Notes under the pieces: generated by a model
What the model was told of the DNA's origin: nothing
The model's input: the letters and a program-made list of their open reading frames with translations, nothing else
Databases searched by the model: none
Position numbers and translations under genes: made by a program
Shown here: in pieces, positions 1 to 6,615 of the stretch
How the letters are laid out: the number at the start of each line of letters is the position of its first letter
How positions within the stretch are numbered: the first letter of the stretch is position 1
Source: an uncultured Bacteroidales bacterium
Lineage (GTDB): Bacteria > Bacteroidota > Bacteroidia > Bacteroidales > F082
Assembly (NCBI GenBank): GCA_937902805.1
Contig: CALEMB010000018.1
Location: 1 to 20,998, forward strand
Length of the DNA: 20,998 nt
Reading direction: 5' to 3'

Positions 1-11
1 TAACTAGAGCG

Positions 12-19
12 CAAAGATA
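12..19 (-). promoter_or_regulatory. Candidate -7 promoter box for a leftward gene outside the window
   Basis: Read on the minus strand this is TATCTTTG, an exact match to the Bacteroidetes -7 consensus TAnnTTTG, followed by GC as is common in this phylum. No clear -33 TTTG is visible at the usual 19-21 base distance. The driven gene would start to the left of base 1, so it cannot be confirmed here. Confidence 0.4.
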
Positions 20-77
20 CACATTTTTTTGGAAAACTCATATACATTTTTCGAAAAGCACCCTTGTTAGAGAATAT

Positions 78-195
78 TTAGAAGCCACTCCAAAGAGCAA
101 TTTGCCGCCAAACTTTGTTTTTTTTGAACCGAGCCATTGCTTTCATTGCTGAAATGGGAAGGAATGAGAAGACATCGGAAGAAGAAAAAATTGCT
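78..195 (+). pseudogene. Frameshifted relic of the small 'MAKPIEATP' gene
   Basis: This stretch is a degraded copy of the small gene at 9525-9695. Codons from 78 read LEATP, matching IEATP of the intact protein. In another frame, bases 139-192 encode AFIAEMGRNEKTSEEEKI against AFFAEMEKNEKASKEEKM, with about 46 of 54 bases identical by eye. The distance from the EATP glutamate codon to the conserved AEM methionine codon is 73 bases here and 51 in the intact copy, so 22 extra bases break the frame, and no ATG is present at the expected start. The second half stays open into the following gene, so an annotator using the TTG at 115 or ATG at 154 would fuse the relic to that gene. Confidence 0.65.
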
Positions 196-203
196 TACCT
201 TTG
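196..203 (+). promoter_or_regulatory. Candidate -7 box, almost leaderless start at 208
   Basis: TACCTTTG matches TAnnTTTG exactly and is followed by CAGC and then an ATG at 208. This close box-to-ATG layout recurs in the window before the SNF2 gene. No good -33 TTG is visible, so this is supportive but not decisive. It favours 208 over the upstream TTG (115) or ATG (154), which lie in the relic of another gene. Confidence 0.45.
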
Positions 204-207
204 CAGC

Positions 208-1509
208 ATGAACAACAGATTAGGTGTCAATAGTAAAAAGGAGTATTACGATGGATTGAAAGCTGTCGTTGCTGAGCCGTTGGATAAGGATTACAAGGCA
301 TCCGTCGAGACTTTCATGAGTTTGGAAAGTGTTTCTAAAGAAGCCAAGGAAACCATGCAGTTCTCCACAGAGGTATTGCAGCCTTTTACCAATGCCCTTT
401 CTTATATTGTGAACAACCGCTTCATCGTTGAGGACAAGGCTTTTCTGATGGAGAATGACACTGATGACCCGCCTTTAACACCACTTGAAATCTTCGATGC
501 GCTGGATTATCTTATTCCCTCAACCGCCAGGGATTTCCTCGGCGTACTGAAGATTGATTCGGTAGTGATGGAGCAACTGTTCCAATATTGGTTAGACGAC
601 GACACGGAAGGCTTTGTCTCCATGCTTCAGAAAGAGAACTGCGACCTGACCCGTATCTCAAAACTATGCCGTTGCTGTTGGGATGATGCTTTTTCAGTTA
701 GTGAGATACCTCATTCCGAGGCTCCCATGATGATGGAAACGCTCGCTGGCGTTTTGAAACATAGCGAGAGACAAGATGAACAGCAGATAAAGGAAAGCGC
801 CGATCAGATGCTTCAATCCATGGAGGAAATTGAGGCTGCGGAAGAGGACGGTGAGGATTACGACCTTGAAGCGTGTTTCTGCGATTACCGACAATTCTGT
901 GAGGATTGTTTCAGGCATCAGTTGTTCAATTATTGGAACTGGGAAGCGGAGCTGAAACCAAGGGAAATCCGAATCATCGAGCCTGTCTTGGAGCATCCGT
1001 TGGCCACGATGCCGGTGGAGCGTTTCAGGAAGGAATACGAAGAAGCACAACAGCCGCAACCTTCGGAACCTTTTGCTTTGCCTTCAGATTTCTTTGAATG
1101 GAGCCATAGTTCAGGGCAGCCTAAGGAGCATTTCTATCTCTGCGATGCCGTGAGACGGAAAGGCGTGGAGACCTTTGTGGCCTTCATCAACTGGCTCGGC
1201 GACAAGGGCTATATTGTGGACGACAACGAGGTGAAAGCTCTGTTCGCCTATCGTCTGACTGGAAGATGCCGCCCCGAAGGAAAGGTGTTGCCCGCAATAG
1301 CATGGCATGGAAAGAACAACAAGCCTTACGAGCTAATCTATATTGTCAGGAACTTCTCAGACCGTGGCGACTACAAGAAGATGAGACTTTTCTTCCAAGG
1401 GCCTGAGTGGGTGAAAGACCGAGACAGCAGTTATTCCAACTCCGCCGACTCCGAATTTAGGAGAAAGATGGCGGAGTTTTATCCGGACATCTGTGAATTT
1501 AAGAAGTGA
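208..1509 (+). CDS. Bacteroidota protein of unknown function, 433 aa
   Basis: I do not recognise a catalytic domain. The first ~290 residues are acidic and mostly helical in character, with a Glu-rich stretch around residues 200-222 and a cysteine cluster (Cys-Arg-Cys-Cys and later Cys-Phe-Cys). Residues ~290-433 form a more conserved-looking C-terminal domain with YRLTGRCRPEG, WHGKNNKPYELIYIVR and FFQGPEWVKDRDSSYSNSA. I recall such a C-terminal domain in Prevotella and Bacteroides hypothetical proteins (possibly DUF6043), but that name is uncertain. There is no signal peptide or membrane segment. The ATG at 208 was chosen because a -7 promoter box lies just before it and the open frame upstream is a relic of another gene. 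It converges on the minus-strand ATPase with only 30 bases between stop codons. Confidence 0.7.
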   Translation: MNNRLGVNSKKEYYDGLKAVVAEPLDKDYKASVETFMSLESVSKEAKETMQFSTEVLQPFTNALSYIVNNRFIVEDKAFLMENDTDDPPLTPLEIFDALDYLIPSTARDFLGVLKIDSVVMEQLFQYWLDDDTEGFVSMLQKENCDLTRISKLCRCCWDDAFSVSEIPHSEAPMMMETLAGVLKHSERQDEQQIKESADQMLQSMEEIEAAEEDGEDYDLEACFCDYRQFCEDCFRHQLFNYWNWEAELKPREIRIIEPVLEHPLATMPVERFRKEYEEAQQPQPSEPFALPSDFFEWSHSSGQPKEHFYLCDAVRRKGVETFVAFINWLGDKGYIVDDNEVKALFAYRLTGRCRPEGKVLPAIAWHGKNNKPYELIYIVRNFSDRGDYKKMRLFFQGPEWVKDRDSSYSNSADSEFRRKMAEFYPDICEFKK

Positions 1510-1539
1510 GAATTTGGGAAAGCGCAAAAACGCCCCGTA

Positions 1540-2976
1540 TCAGTTAAACAAGTCTTCCGCCGTCACTTCTGAATCCACCACCTCTTTGTTTACCCCCTCG
1601 GCAACCCCGAAAGTGGTGACAAAAGTGCTAACCAATCCGTATGAAACCTTTTCCTTCTCCTTGAACAGTTGAATCCTTCTGCGGACATCGTCGGCGTAGG
1701 ACTTCTTGAGGGTAAAAGGTCCCACGCTGAACTTCATCTCGCACAGGTTGATGTTTCGGTCGCCCCGCTCAATCACAAGATCTATCTGTGCCTTTCTCCC
1801 AATCTCGTTCTTCTCTGGGATATAACGCCACGACGACGCTGCTGTCGAAATTCCGGAAATCCCAAGACGTTGGCGAATTTGGGCAATGTGGGTAAAACAA
1901 ATCAGCTCAAAGGCATATCCCTGCCACGATTCCACACTGTGAGAATTGTAGTTGTGCGTCCACCATTGCTCGTCCTTGCTGTCGATGGCATCTACAAACT
2001 TGTAATAGAATAAGGTGTAGAAATCAACGAGGCGGTATAGTTTCCCTCGCGACTTGTTGCCGTACTGCTGGAAAGAGATTACGAAATCGCATCGTTCCAA
2101 GTTCTTCAACACTGTGGTCAGCCTGTCTCCATCAAGTGTGGTTGCTTCCTGTATCTCCGTGAAAGACATTCCGTCATGGTTCCCATTCAAAAGACTTACA
2201 ATTTCAAGATATTTGTCAGCCTTGTTGAAGACGGCATTGTATAGCTCGTCGAATTCCGTTCTCAGTTCCGCATTCTTACGGAAAAACAACCTATCGATAT
2301 TGCCGACAAGAGGCTGCCCTGGGTCAAGCAAACTCAGATAGAATGGCACTCCCCCCATCACCATATACAGTTGCAAAATTTGGTAATGGCTCCAGCGGAT
2401 ACCTCGACTCAGCAAATACTCCTCCGTTTCTTTCAGCGTGAACGGACGGATATAGATATTGTTTGTGATTCTTCCATGCAATCCACCGGGATTGTCTACC
2501 AATTTGTCCATCATCCACGACGATGCCGACCCGCTTGCAATCAGCATGATGTCAGTCCTCCTTGCGCCCCAGCCGTTCCAAAACGCTTCAAACGCCTCCA
2601 CAAACTCCGATTGGGGTGTGTCAATCCAAGGCATCTCGTCGATGAAAATCACTTTCCGCTTCTCTTGTGGCAGCGACTCGATATATTCCTCCAAGGCATC
2701 AAAAGCATCCTCCCATGAAGCGAACTTTGGCTGAAGCTTCATTCCTGCTGCCTTTTTCAAAGCTTTAGCGAAACCACGAAGCTGCTTCGCTTTGGTCAGT
2801 TTATGTCCGCCAACGTATGTAAAATCATACTTCTTGTCAAAGAAGGTGTCCACCAGAAATGTTTTTCCTACACGTCGACGTCCATATACGATAACAAGTT
2901 CCGAACGGTCCGACTCATAGCAGCGCTTCAATTCTGCCATCTCTGCCTCACGGGCGATTATCTTCGCTTTATTCAT
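1540..2976 (-). CDS. ATPase with C-terminal PD-(D/E)XK-like nuclease domain (AAA / DUF234 type)
   Basis: This is a 478-residue ATPase of the archaeal-ATPase-like family (AAA plus DUF234 architecture), widespread as accessory cargo in Bacteroidota. Walker A is GRRRVGKT at residues 32-39, Walker B is VIFIDEMPW with Asp113-Glu114, and a sensor-like IASGSASSW follows. The middle holds winged-helix-like sequence (EIQEATTLDGDRLTTVLKNL). Near the C-terminus AQIDLVIE (Asp399) followed by CEMKF (Glu413, Lys415) gives the D...ExK signature of a restriction-endonuclease-like fold. The family's biological role is poorly known. The ATG at 2976 is preferred; an in-frame GTG three codons earlier is possible. 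It is transcribed alone, divergently from the Sel1 gene. Confidence 0.85.
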   Translation of the reverse strand: MNKAKIIAREAEMAELKRCYESDRSELVIVYGRRRVGKTFLVDTFFDKKYDFTYVGGHKLTKAKQLRGFAKALKKAAGMKLQPKFASWEDAFDALEEYIESLPQEKRKVIFIDEMPWIDTPQSEFVEAFEAFWNGWGARRTDIMLIASGSASSWMMDKLVDNPGGLHGRITNNIYIRPFTLKETEEYLLSRGIRWSHYQILQLYMVMGGVPFYLSLLDPGQPLVGNIDRLFFRKNAELRTEFDELYNAVFNKADKYLEIVSLLNGNHDGMSFTEIQEATTLDGDRLTTVLKNLERCDFVISFQQYGNKSRGKLYRLVDFYTLFYYKFVDAIDSKDEQWWTHNYNSHSVESWQGYAFELICFTHIAQIRQRLGISGISTAASSWRYIPEKNEIGRKAQIDLVIERGDRNINLCEMKFSVGPFTLKKSYADDVRRRIQLFKEKEKVSYGLVSTFVTTFGVAEGVNKEVVDSEVTAEDLFN

Positions 2977-3002
2977 GTCATGCACTTGTTTGTTTTTCTC
3001 TG

Positions 3003-3033
3003 CAAAAGTAGAGAAAAAAACTTCCCAAAAGTA
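3003..3033 (-). promoter_or_regulatory. Two candidate -7 boxes for the minus-strand ATPase
   Basis: On the minus strand TACTTTTG occurs at 3010-3003 and again at 3033-3026, both exact TAnnTTTG matches, 23 bases apart. The proximal copy sits inside a near-palindrome (CTCTGCAAAAGTAGAG). It lies 27 bases before the ATG at 2976. No convincing -33 TTG was seen for either copy. Confidence 0.5.
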
Positions 3034-3137
3034 AAAAAGTGCGACCTTTTTGTACTTTATCTCGATTTTTTTTCAAGATAAAGCGCATTTTGCTCACAAC
3101 TTTTATCCATTTGTATGCTGACAACAACGTTGTTTCT

Positions 3138-3158
3138 TACTATAATTTACTACAATCC
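3138..3158 (+). repeat. 21-base promoter-upstream element, copy 1
   Basis: The element consists of two tandem 10-base units, TACTATAATT and TACTACAATC (8 of 10 identical), plus one base. It matches 19 of 21 bases of the element at 9721-9741. Its end lies one base before a TTG (3160-3162), which is 19 bases from a -7-like TATTTTCG (3182-3189); copy 2 has the same geometry. The one-turn period fits binding of a regulator on one face of the helix. Confidence 0.6.
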
Positions 3159-3159
3159 A

Positions 3160-3189
3160 TTGCCCTTCGGCGCGAAGCCCTTATTTTCG
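3160..3189 (+). promoter_or_regulatory. Candidate promoter P1 upstream of the Sel1 operon
   Basis: TTG at 3160-3162 (-33) is 19 bases from TATTTTCG at 3182-3189 (-7, one mismatch to TAnnTTTG). The case rests mainly on its identical arrangement to the promoter at 9743-9772, both preceded by the 21-base element. A CTTCG/CGAAG hairpin lies in the spacer. Confidence 0.45.
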
Positions 3190-3236
3190 CCAAAAATAAC
3201 GAGCAATGAATCATCTGAAGAAAAAATATCGATGAC

Positions 3237-3268
3237 TTGAGCATTGGTCTGAAAAATGACTATTTTTG
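3237..3268 (+). promoter_or_regulatory. Candidate promoter P2 upstream of the structured segment
   Basis: TATTTTTG at 3261-3268 is an exact -7 consensus match. TTG at 3237-3239 gives a 21-base spacer, within the Bacteroidetes range. Transcription would start around 3273, right where the first strong hairpin begins, so the product would be a structured RNA or a ~310-base leader of the Sel1 gene. Confidence 0.55.
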
Positions 3269-3272
3269 CATT

Positions 3273-3510
3273 CGAGTTGGGGGAGCAATCCCGACTCGGC
3301 AAGGAAGGCATTCTAAGTTCCAAGCAGTGAAATCGCCAATAAACTCACGGGAACGAAGACCGATGCTCACCTTTTGTTTTGAAGTCAATAGGTGCTTGAA
3401 GCACCAATTTGATAACAAGCAAGCGTGGGAATTTTGTTCTTCGGTTCATTCGTGAAGGGTGTTTGGCGATACCTACTGCTTGATGGACTGATGGAATCGA
3501 GTCTCACGCT
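3273..3510 (+). ncRNA. Candidate structured RNA (or long-TIR MITE) before the Sel1 gene
   Basis: A 5' hairpin pairs CGAGTTGGG (3273-3281) with CCCGACTCG (3290-3298). A long-range stem then pairs CAAGCAGT (3321-3328) with ACTGCTTG (3475-3482) and TCGCC (3333-3337) with GGCGA (3465-3469). Nested inside are TCACG/CGTGA (3345-3349 with 3451-3455) and GAACGAAGA/TCTTCGGTTC (3351-3359 with 3438-3447, one bulge). A terminal hairpin GGTGC-TTGAA-GCACC lies near 3391-3405. GACTCG (3293-3298) can alternatively pair with CGAGTC (3498-3503), competing with the first hairpin. A promoter box lies immediately upstream. The same symmetry could be the ~45-base imperfect terminal inverted repeats of a small non-autonomous transposon, but no target duplication was seen. 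A 6S-like long hairpin RNA is another possibility. No Rfam family was recognised. Confidence 0.4.
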
Positions 3511-3584
3511 TTTCTTGTCCCCATTCATTAAACACAAACGCCTGTCTTGGTGGGATTTGCGGGCCAAAGGAAGGCAAGTCTATC

Positions 3585-5306
3585 ATGGATGACATTTATA
3601 GAAAAGACAATGACGATGATGCTTTGTTCGAGTTAGCCCAGCAATACGATGAGGCAGAGGAGTATGAGAAATCCTTGCCTATCTACGTGGAATTAGCCAA
3701 TAAAGGCCATGCTGAAGCCCAAAACGAACTTGGTCTCTTCTATGAAATGGGGGATGCAGGAGTTGAAATTGATGTTGAAAAGGCCTTTGAATGGTATATG
3801 AAATCTGCCAAGCAAGGATGCGCAGAAGCGATGGTGAACCTTGGAGATTTATATAGTAGTGGAAATCTGTCATCTGGAAAAGATATTGATAAAGCTTTTG
3901 ATTGGTATATGAAATCAGCAAGCCAAGATAATGCTGATGCAATGGTAAAACTTGGGGATTTATACAATTATGGCAGATTACCAGAGGGACAAAATCTTGT
4001 GAAGGCCGTCGGGTGGTATGAAAAAGCCAAAGAACTTGGCACTTTTGAAGCAATATGTAGAATTGGCAGCTTATACCAAGACGGACAGTATTTTGAAAAA
4101 GATTTGCAAAAAGCCATTGATTGTTATTTCGAGGCGTTGGAATGTGCTGAAGAAGATGACAAACGCCTTCCCGCTTTTTATTTAGGTCTCGCATTTGAAG
4201 AAACAAAGGAATACGAGAAATCGTTTGAATACCTTAAACAAGCTGCTGATTTAGGAGAAGACTTGGCATATCTCGTATTAGGAGAAAGTTATGAATTGGG
4301 GCGAGGGGTTGAGAAAGACTATAATAAAGCATTCGATTATTTCTCCAAAGCCTATGATAAGGGCGTGAAATCCGCCGGATATTTTCTCGGTGAGGCATAT
4401 TATTATGGACGTGGCACTACGGTGAATTACGAAAAAGCATTGCAATTGCTCGAAGAGGATGCCGAAAAAGGTAATACATACGCCATGCTCAACCTTGGTG
4501 AAATGTATTATTCAGGAAAAGGTTGCGAAAAAAACAAAGAAAATGAAGAAAAGGCTCTCGCTTTATACAAACAAGCCGCCGAAAGCGGAAACGAAGAGGG
4601 TAAAAGAATAATGGAGATTCTTCAACCTTTCTTTATTGACGAATCCCCATTGATAGATAAACTGACCGACAAGCTCATAGAAGTGGCACAAAAGCCAAGT
4701 TTACGAAAAGAGTTTAGTGTGACCTACGATGCTGGTGGAGGTCATTTGTCCACGGTTGTTTTCCACAAGAACATGCCACCGATGTTTGCGATGGAACAGT
4801 TTTTTATGACGGCCTATTATGTGGAAAAATTCGAGTGGATGGCCGGCTTGGAGTACATTCCCGACAAAACAATACCAATAATTATTGACAAGACTGCTCC
4901 GTGGATTAAACCTGTTGCTGACAAAGAGTTACGTTTGCGTTTTCATCGAAGCCAGATGGAGATCTATTCAAAAATAGGTTCTGAAAAGGGCGTGGAACAC
5001 CACCGTGCCGAATACGAAAAATGGGAGCAGATGGAAGCGAAGCCCTATCGTGTCAAAAATGACACTTTTGAATATTGGTATGCCGAAGCTGAGAAGCGTG
5101 ATTGGGAGGCGATGATAATTGTTTCTGTTTGTTATTATCACGGAATTGTTGCCAGAGAAAACGCCCGTTTGGGAGAATTGTGGAAACAATTGGCAAGAAG
5201 CACCCGAAACTATTACGAACCCAACGGCAGACCTTTCGAAGAAGTGTATGCTGAAAAAGAAACTGAATTGACACAAGATGACTCAAGCGAAAGTTCAACC
5301 AATTAA
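3585..5306 (+). CDS. Sel1-repeat protein with unique C-terminal domain
   Basis: This 573-residue protein is probably a protein-protein interaction scaffold. Residues ~15-345 carry about eight Sel1-like repeats, seen as A-x-A-x-x-x-L-G-x-x-Y followed by x-A-x-x-W/Y-Y-x-K-A, for example AEAQNELGLFYEMG, AFEWYMKSAKQGCAEAMVNLGDLY and AFDYFSKAYDKGVKSAGYFLGEAYYYGRG. Two adjacent repeats are still close at DNA level (around 3776 and 3887, 111 bases apart), implying recent duplication. Residues ~350-573 are a non-repeat domain I do not recognise, ending in a Ser/Glu-rich tail. There is no signal peptide or membrane helix, so it is expected in the cytoplasm. It is the first gene of a same-strand series and the 72-residue gene follows after 12 bases. 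Sel1 proteins often accompany conflict or signalling systems; a role in assembling partners here is inference. Confidence 0.85.
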   Translation: MDDIYRKDNDDDALFELAQQYDEAEEYEKSLPIYVELANKGHAEAQNELGLFYEMGDAGVEIDVEKAFEWYMKSAKQGCAEAMVNLGDLYSSGNLSSGKDIDKAFDWYMKSASQDNADAMVKLGDLYNYGRLPEGQNLVKAVGWYEKAKELGTFEAICRIGSLYQDGQYFEKDLQKAIDCYFEALECAEEDDKRLPAFYLGLAFEETKEYEKSFEYLKQAADLGEDLAYLVLGESYELGRGVEKDYNKAFDYFSKAYDKGVKSAGYFLGEAYYYGRGTTVNYEKALQLLEEDAEKGNTYAMLNLGEMYYSGKGCEKNKENEEKALALYKQAAESGNEEGKRIMEILQPFFIDESPLIDKLTDKLIEVAQKPSLRKEFSVTYDAGGGHLSTVVFHKNMPPMFAMEQFFMTAYYVEKFEWMAGLEYIPDKTIPIIIDKTAPWIKPVADKELRLRFHRSQMEIYSKIGSEKGVEHHRAEYEKWEQMEAKPYRVKNDTFEYWYAEAEKRDWEAMIIVSVCYYHGIVARENARLGELWKQLARSTRNYYEPNGRPFEEVYAEKETELTQDDSSESSTN

Positions 5307-5318
5307 TATTACACGACT

Positions 5319-5537
5319 ATGTTATACAGAATTACAGTAAAACAATCGAAATTGACCAGCGGCATCCGTGTTGAAAAAGGGATGTCGGTGGATGTGCCCA
5401 GCAACAGCATGAGCAACCCCGTGACGACCAACTGCGGCCAAGCCGTGGCGGATGCCTTCATGCGGATTTACGGAATTGACATCAAAAAAGCCGGGGCATT
5501 GAGCATGGCTTATTTGGATGTGGAAAGGATAGGGTGA
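5319..5537 (+). CDS. Small Bacteroidales protein, 72 aa (possible DUF6140 type)
   Basis: The sequence runs MLYRITVKQSKLTSGIRVEKG, then a central NPVTTNCGQAVADAF, then IYGIDIKKAG and a final AYLDVERIG. I recall near-identical small proteins across Bacteroidales genomes, possibly named DUF6140, with no known function. It is compact with beta character at the N-terminus, has no membrane segment and one cysteine. It starts 12 bases after the Sel1 stop and is presumably co-transcribed. It often appears in accessory regions, so it may be a hitch-hiker rather than a member of the GTPase module. Confidence 0.75.
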   Translation: MLYRITVKQSKLTSGIRVEKGMSVDVPSNSMSNPVTTNCGQAVADAFMRIYGIDIKKAGALSMAYLDVERIG

Positions 5538-5538
5538 T

Positions 5539-5601
5539 ATGGAAAATAAAACGAATGTAAACTTAAATCAGTACAATAGGTATGAAAGTAACAACATATG
5601 A
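5539..5601 (+). CDS. Possible 20-aa micro-ORF overlapping the GTPase start
   Basis: An ATG directly after the preceding stop (TGATATGGAAAATAAA) opens a 20-codon frame beginning MENKTNVNLNQYN and ending in TGA 17 bases inside the GTPase gene. The 280-residue gene at 6616 begins in nearly the same context (TGATATGGAAAACAAA, MENK). It could be a translational coupler, the stub of a deleted gene, or chance. Support is weak. Confidence 0.2.
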   Translation: MENKTNVNLNQYNRYESNNI

Positions 5602-6172
5602 TATTGTTGTCATAGGCACTCAGGGTGTGGGAAAAACCATTCTGAACAAAACCATAAGAGGGTTGGAGTACAATAAGCTTATAGATGACGGAACGGGGAA
5701 AAAACTACTCCCTAAAGTGCTGTTTCCAATTGGGGACAAACAAATAAGAATAAAACAAGGATGGGATTATGGTGGATCTGAAAGTTTCAGGTATCACTAC
5801 AATAAGATGATAAAAAGGAAAACGGTCATCATACTGGTTTTTAACACAGAAAAATACATGAATGATACTGAAGAAAGAGATCACGTACTTGGTCGAATTG
5901 TTGGGTTGATGGAAAAGAGGATAGATCTTAAAGACGTATATATTATTGGATCTTACTATGACAAAATTAGAGATTTGTATAGGAGGAACGATATAAAAAG
6001 TCATCTACTTGAAGATATGAAAAAAGAAAACGAAGAAATAATCATTGATGATGACCATATTAGAATCATGTCTTTTGGTCGTGACGAGATGATTGATAAA
6101 GATAGAAACGTGTTTGTTCCAGATTTCACTGAAATTGAGAATTTTAAAATAGACTTATTTAATCAAGGCTAA
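5582..6172 (+). CDS. Single-domain small GTPase (TRAFAC/Ras-like fold)
   Basis: This 196-residue protein should bind and hydrolyse GTP as a molecular switch. G1/Walker A is GTQGVGKT at residues 12-19 after a hydrophobic strand (DIVVI). The G3-like motif is WDYGGSESFR with Asp62 and Gly64-Gly65, like DxGG of Ras/Arf-type proteins. A hydrophobic strand VIILVFNTEKY follows, then a G4-like IIGSYYDKIRD where the usual NKxD is replaced by SxxDK, and a G5-like MSFGRDE. No lipidation motif or membrane helix is present. The next gene starts one base after its stop and encodes a tail-anchored protein, so the pair may form a membrane-associated switch and partner. It resembles GTPases of bacterial conflict systems in organisation, but I cannot name its family. 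The coding sequence is visibly richer in A+T than the SNF2-RavA-ViaA genes. Confidence 0.8.
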   Translation: MKVTTYDIVVIGTQGVGKTILNKTIRGLEYNKLIDDGTGKKLLPKVLFPIGDKQIRIKQGWDYGGSESFRYHYNKMIKRKTVIILVFNTEKYMNDTEERDHVLGRIVGLMEKRIDLKDVYIIGSYYDKIRDLYRRNDIKSHLLEDMKKENEEIIIDDDHIRIMSFGRDEMIDKDRNVFVPDFTEIENFKIDLFNQG

Positions 6173-6173
6173 A

Positions 6174-6614
6174 ATGAATGCTGCTCTGTTTGTTCAAGAC
6201 AAAGAATTAAAAGGGAACGATTATCTATTCTATAACGGGTCTTCTCTTTCTCAAGACAATCCGTTGAGGGAGAAAGTGTTTTCAAAGCTAGCGTTTCCTA
6301 GAGGTCATCAGGTTTTCAAATCTGATTCTCTTGAAATATATTCAGGATTGAATAGTATTAACATTAGTACATACCTAACAGATGACTATGTTGATATACG
6401 AAACAGAAGAATCCCGATTATGTTCTTTATATCTGGGTTAAAGTTTAAAGATGTTTGCCAAACACTCGTTCAATACTTAGATATTTACGGTGGTAAAATT
6501 GACCCAGTGATATTAGATGGTATCAAGGAAACAATAGAAAAGCATAGGAAAAGAAGAAAAATGGTTTTGCTTTCTATTGTTATTATTATATTAATGTTGT
6601 TAATTCTTATCTGA
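6174..6614 (+). CDS. Tail-anchored membrane protein, 146 aa, unknown
   Basis: Residues 1-~120 are a soluble, beta-rich region with no family I can name. Residues 123-129 are KHRKRRK, followed by a hydrophobic segment MVLLSIVIIILMLLILI that runs to the last residue. This is a C-terminal tail anchor with a positively charged cytoplasmic flank, so the globular part should face the cytoplasm on the inner membrane. Start and stop are tightly packed between the GTPase (one-base gap) and the 280-residue gene (one-base gap), suggesting co-translation. It may recruit the GTPase to the membrane, or it may be a GAP-like partner; both are inference. Confidence 0.7.
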   Translation: MNAALFVQDKELKGNDYLFYNGSSLSQDNPLREKVFSKLAFPRGHQVFKSDSLEIYSGLNSINISTYLTDDYVDIRNRRIPIMFFISGLKFKDVCQTLVQYLDIYGGKIDPVILDGIKETIEKHRKRRKMVLLSIVIIILMLLILI

Positions 6615-6615
6615 T

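Larger units (their letters stand above)
2977..3584. other. 608-base divergent intergenic region, no supported protein gene
   Basis: This is the control region between the minus-strand ATPase and the plus-strand Sel1 operon. From left to right it holds: the ATPase promoter boxes (3003-3033); an 8-base inverted repeat CTTTATCT/AGATAAAG (3055-3062 and 3076-3083) around a T-rich loop; a perfect 12-base palindrome AACAACGTTGTT (3123-3134); the 21-base promoter-associated element (3138-3158); a CTTCG-GCG-CGAAG hairpin (3165-3177); two plus-strand promoters; and a structured segment (3273-3510). Open frames inside it have no good start and look non-coding. The last ~75 bases before the Sel1 ATG hold a partial copy of an earlier short stretch (GGCAAGGAAGGCA at 3298-3310, GGCCAAAGGAAGGCA at 3562-3576). 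Confidence 0.6.

Noticed and set aside
1505..1545. Bidirectional terminator between the convergent genes
   Set aside because: Only a very short GCG/CGC pairing is visible, too weak to call.
3273..3300. tRNA-like or tRNA 3'-end fragment (att site)
   Set aside because: The TTCGAG...CCCGACTCG stretch superficially resembles a T-arm, but the spacing is wrong, and no acceptor stem, anticodon arm or integrase gene is present.
3385..3410. GGTGCTTGAAGCACC hairpin as a transcription terminator
   Set aside because: No T-run follows and no upstream plus-strand gene needs terminating; it is better explained as part of the structured segment.
3237..3455. 72-codon open frame in the intergenic region before the Sel1 gene
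   Set aside because: It starts with TTG upstream of the promoter box at 3261, overlaps the strongly paired segment and has no recognisable protein character.
3679..4206. Long minus-strand open frame inside the Sel1 gene
   Set aside because: It is antisense to a clear repeat protein; its repetitive sequence simply mirrors the Sel1 repeats.
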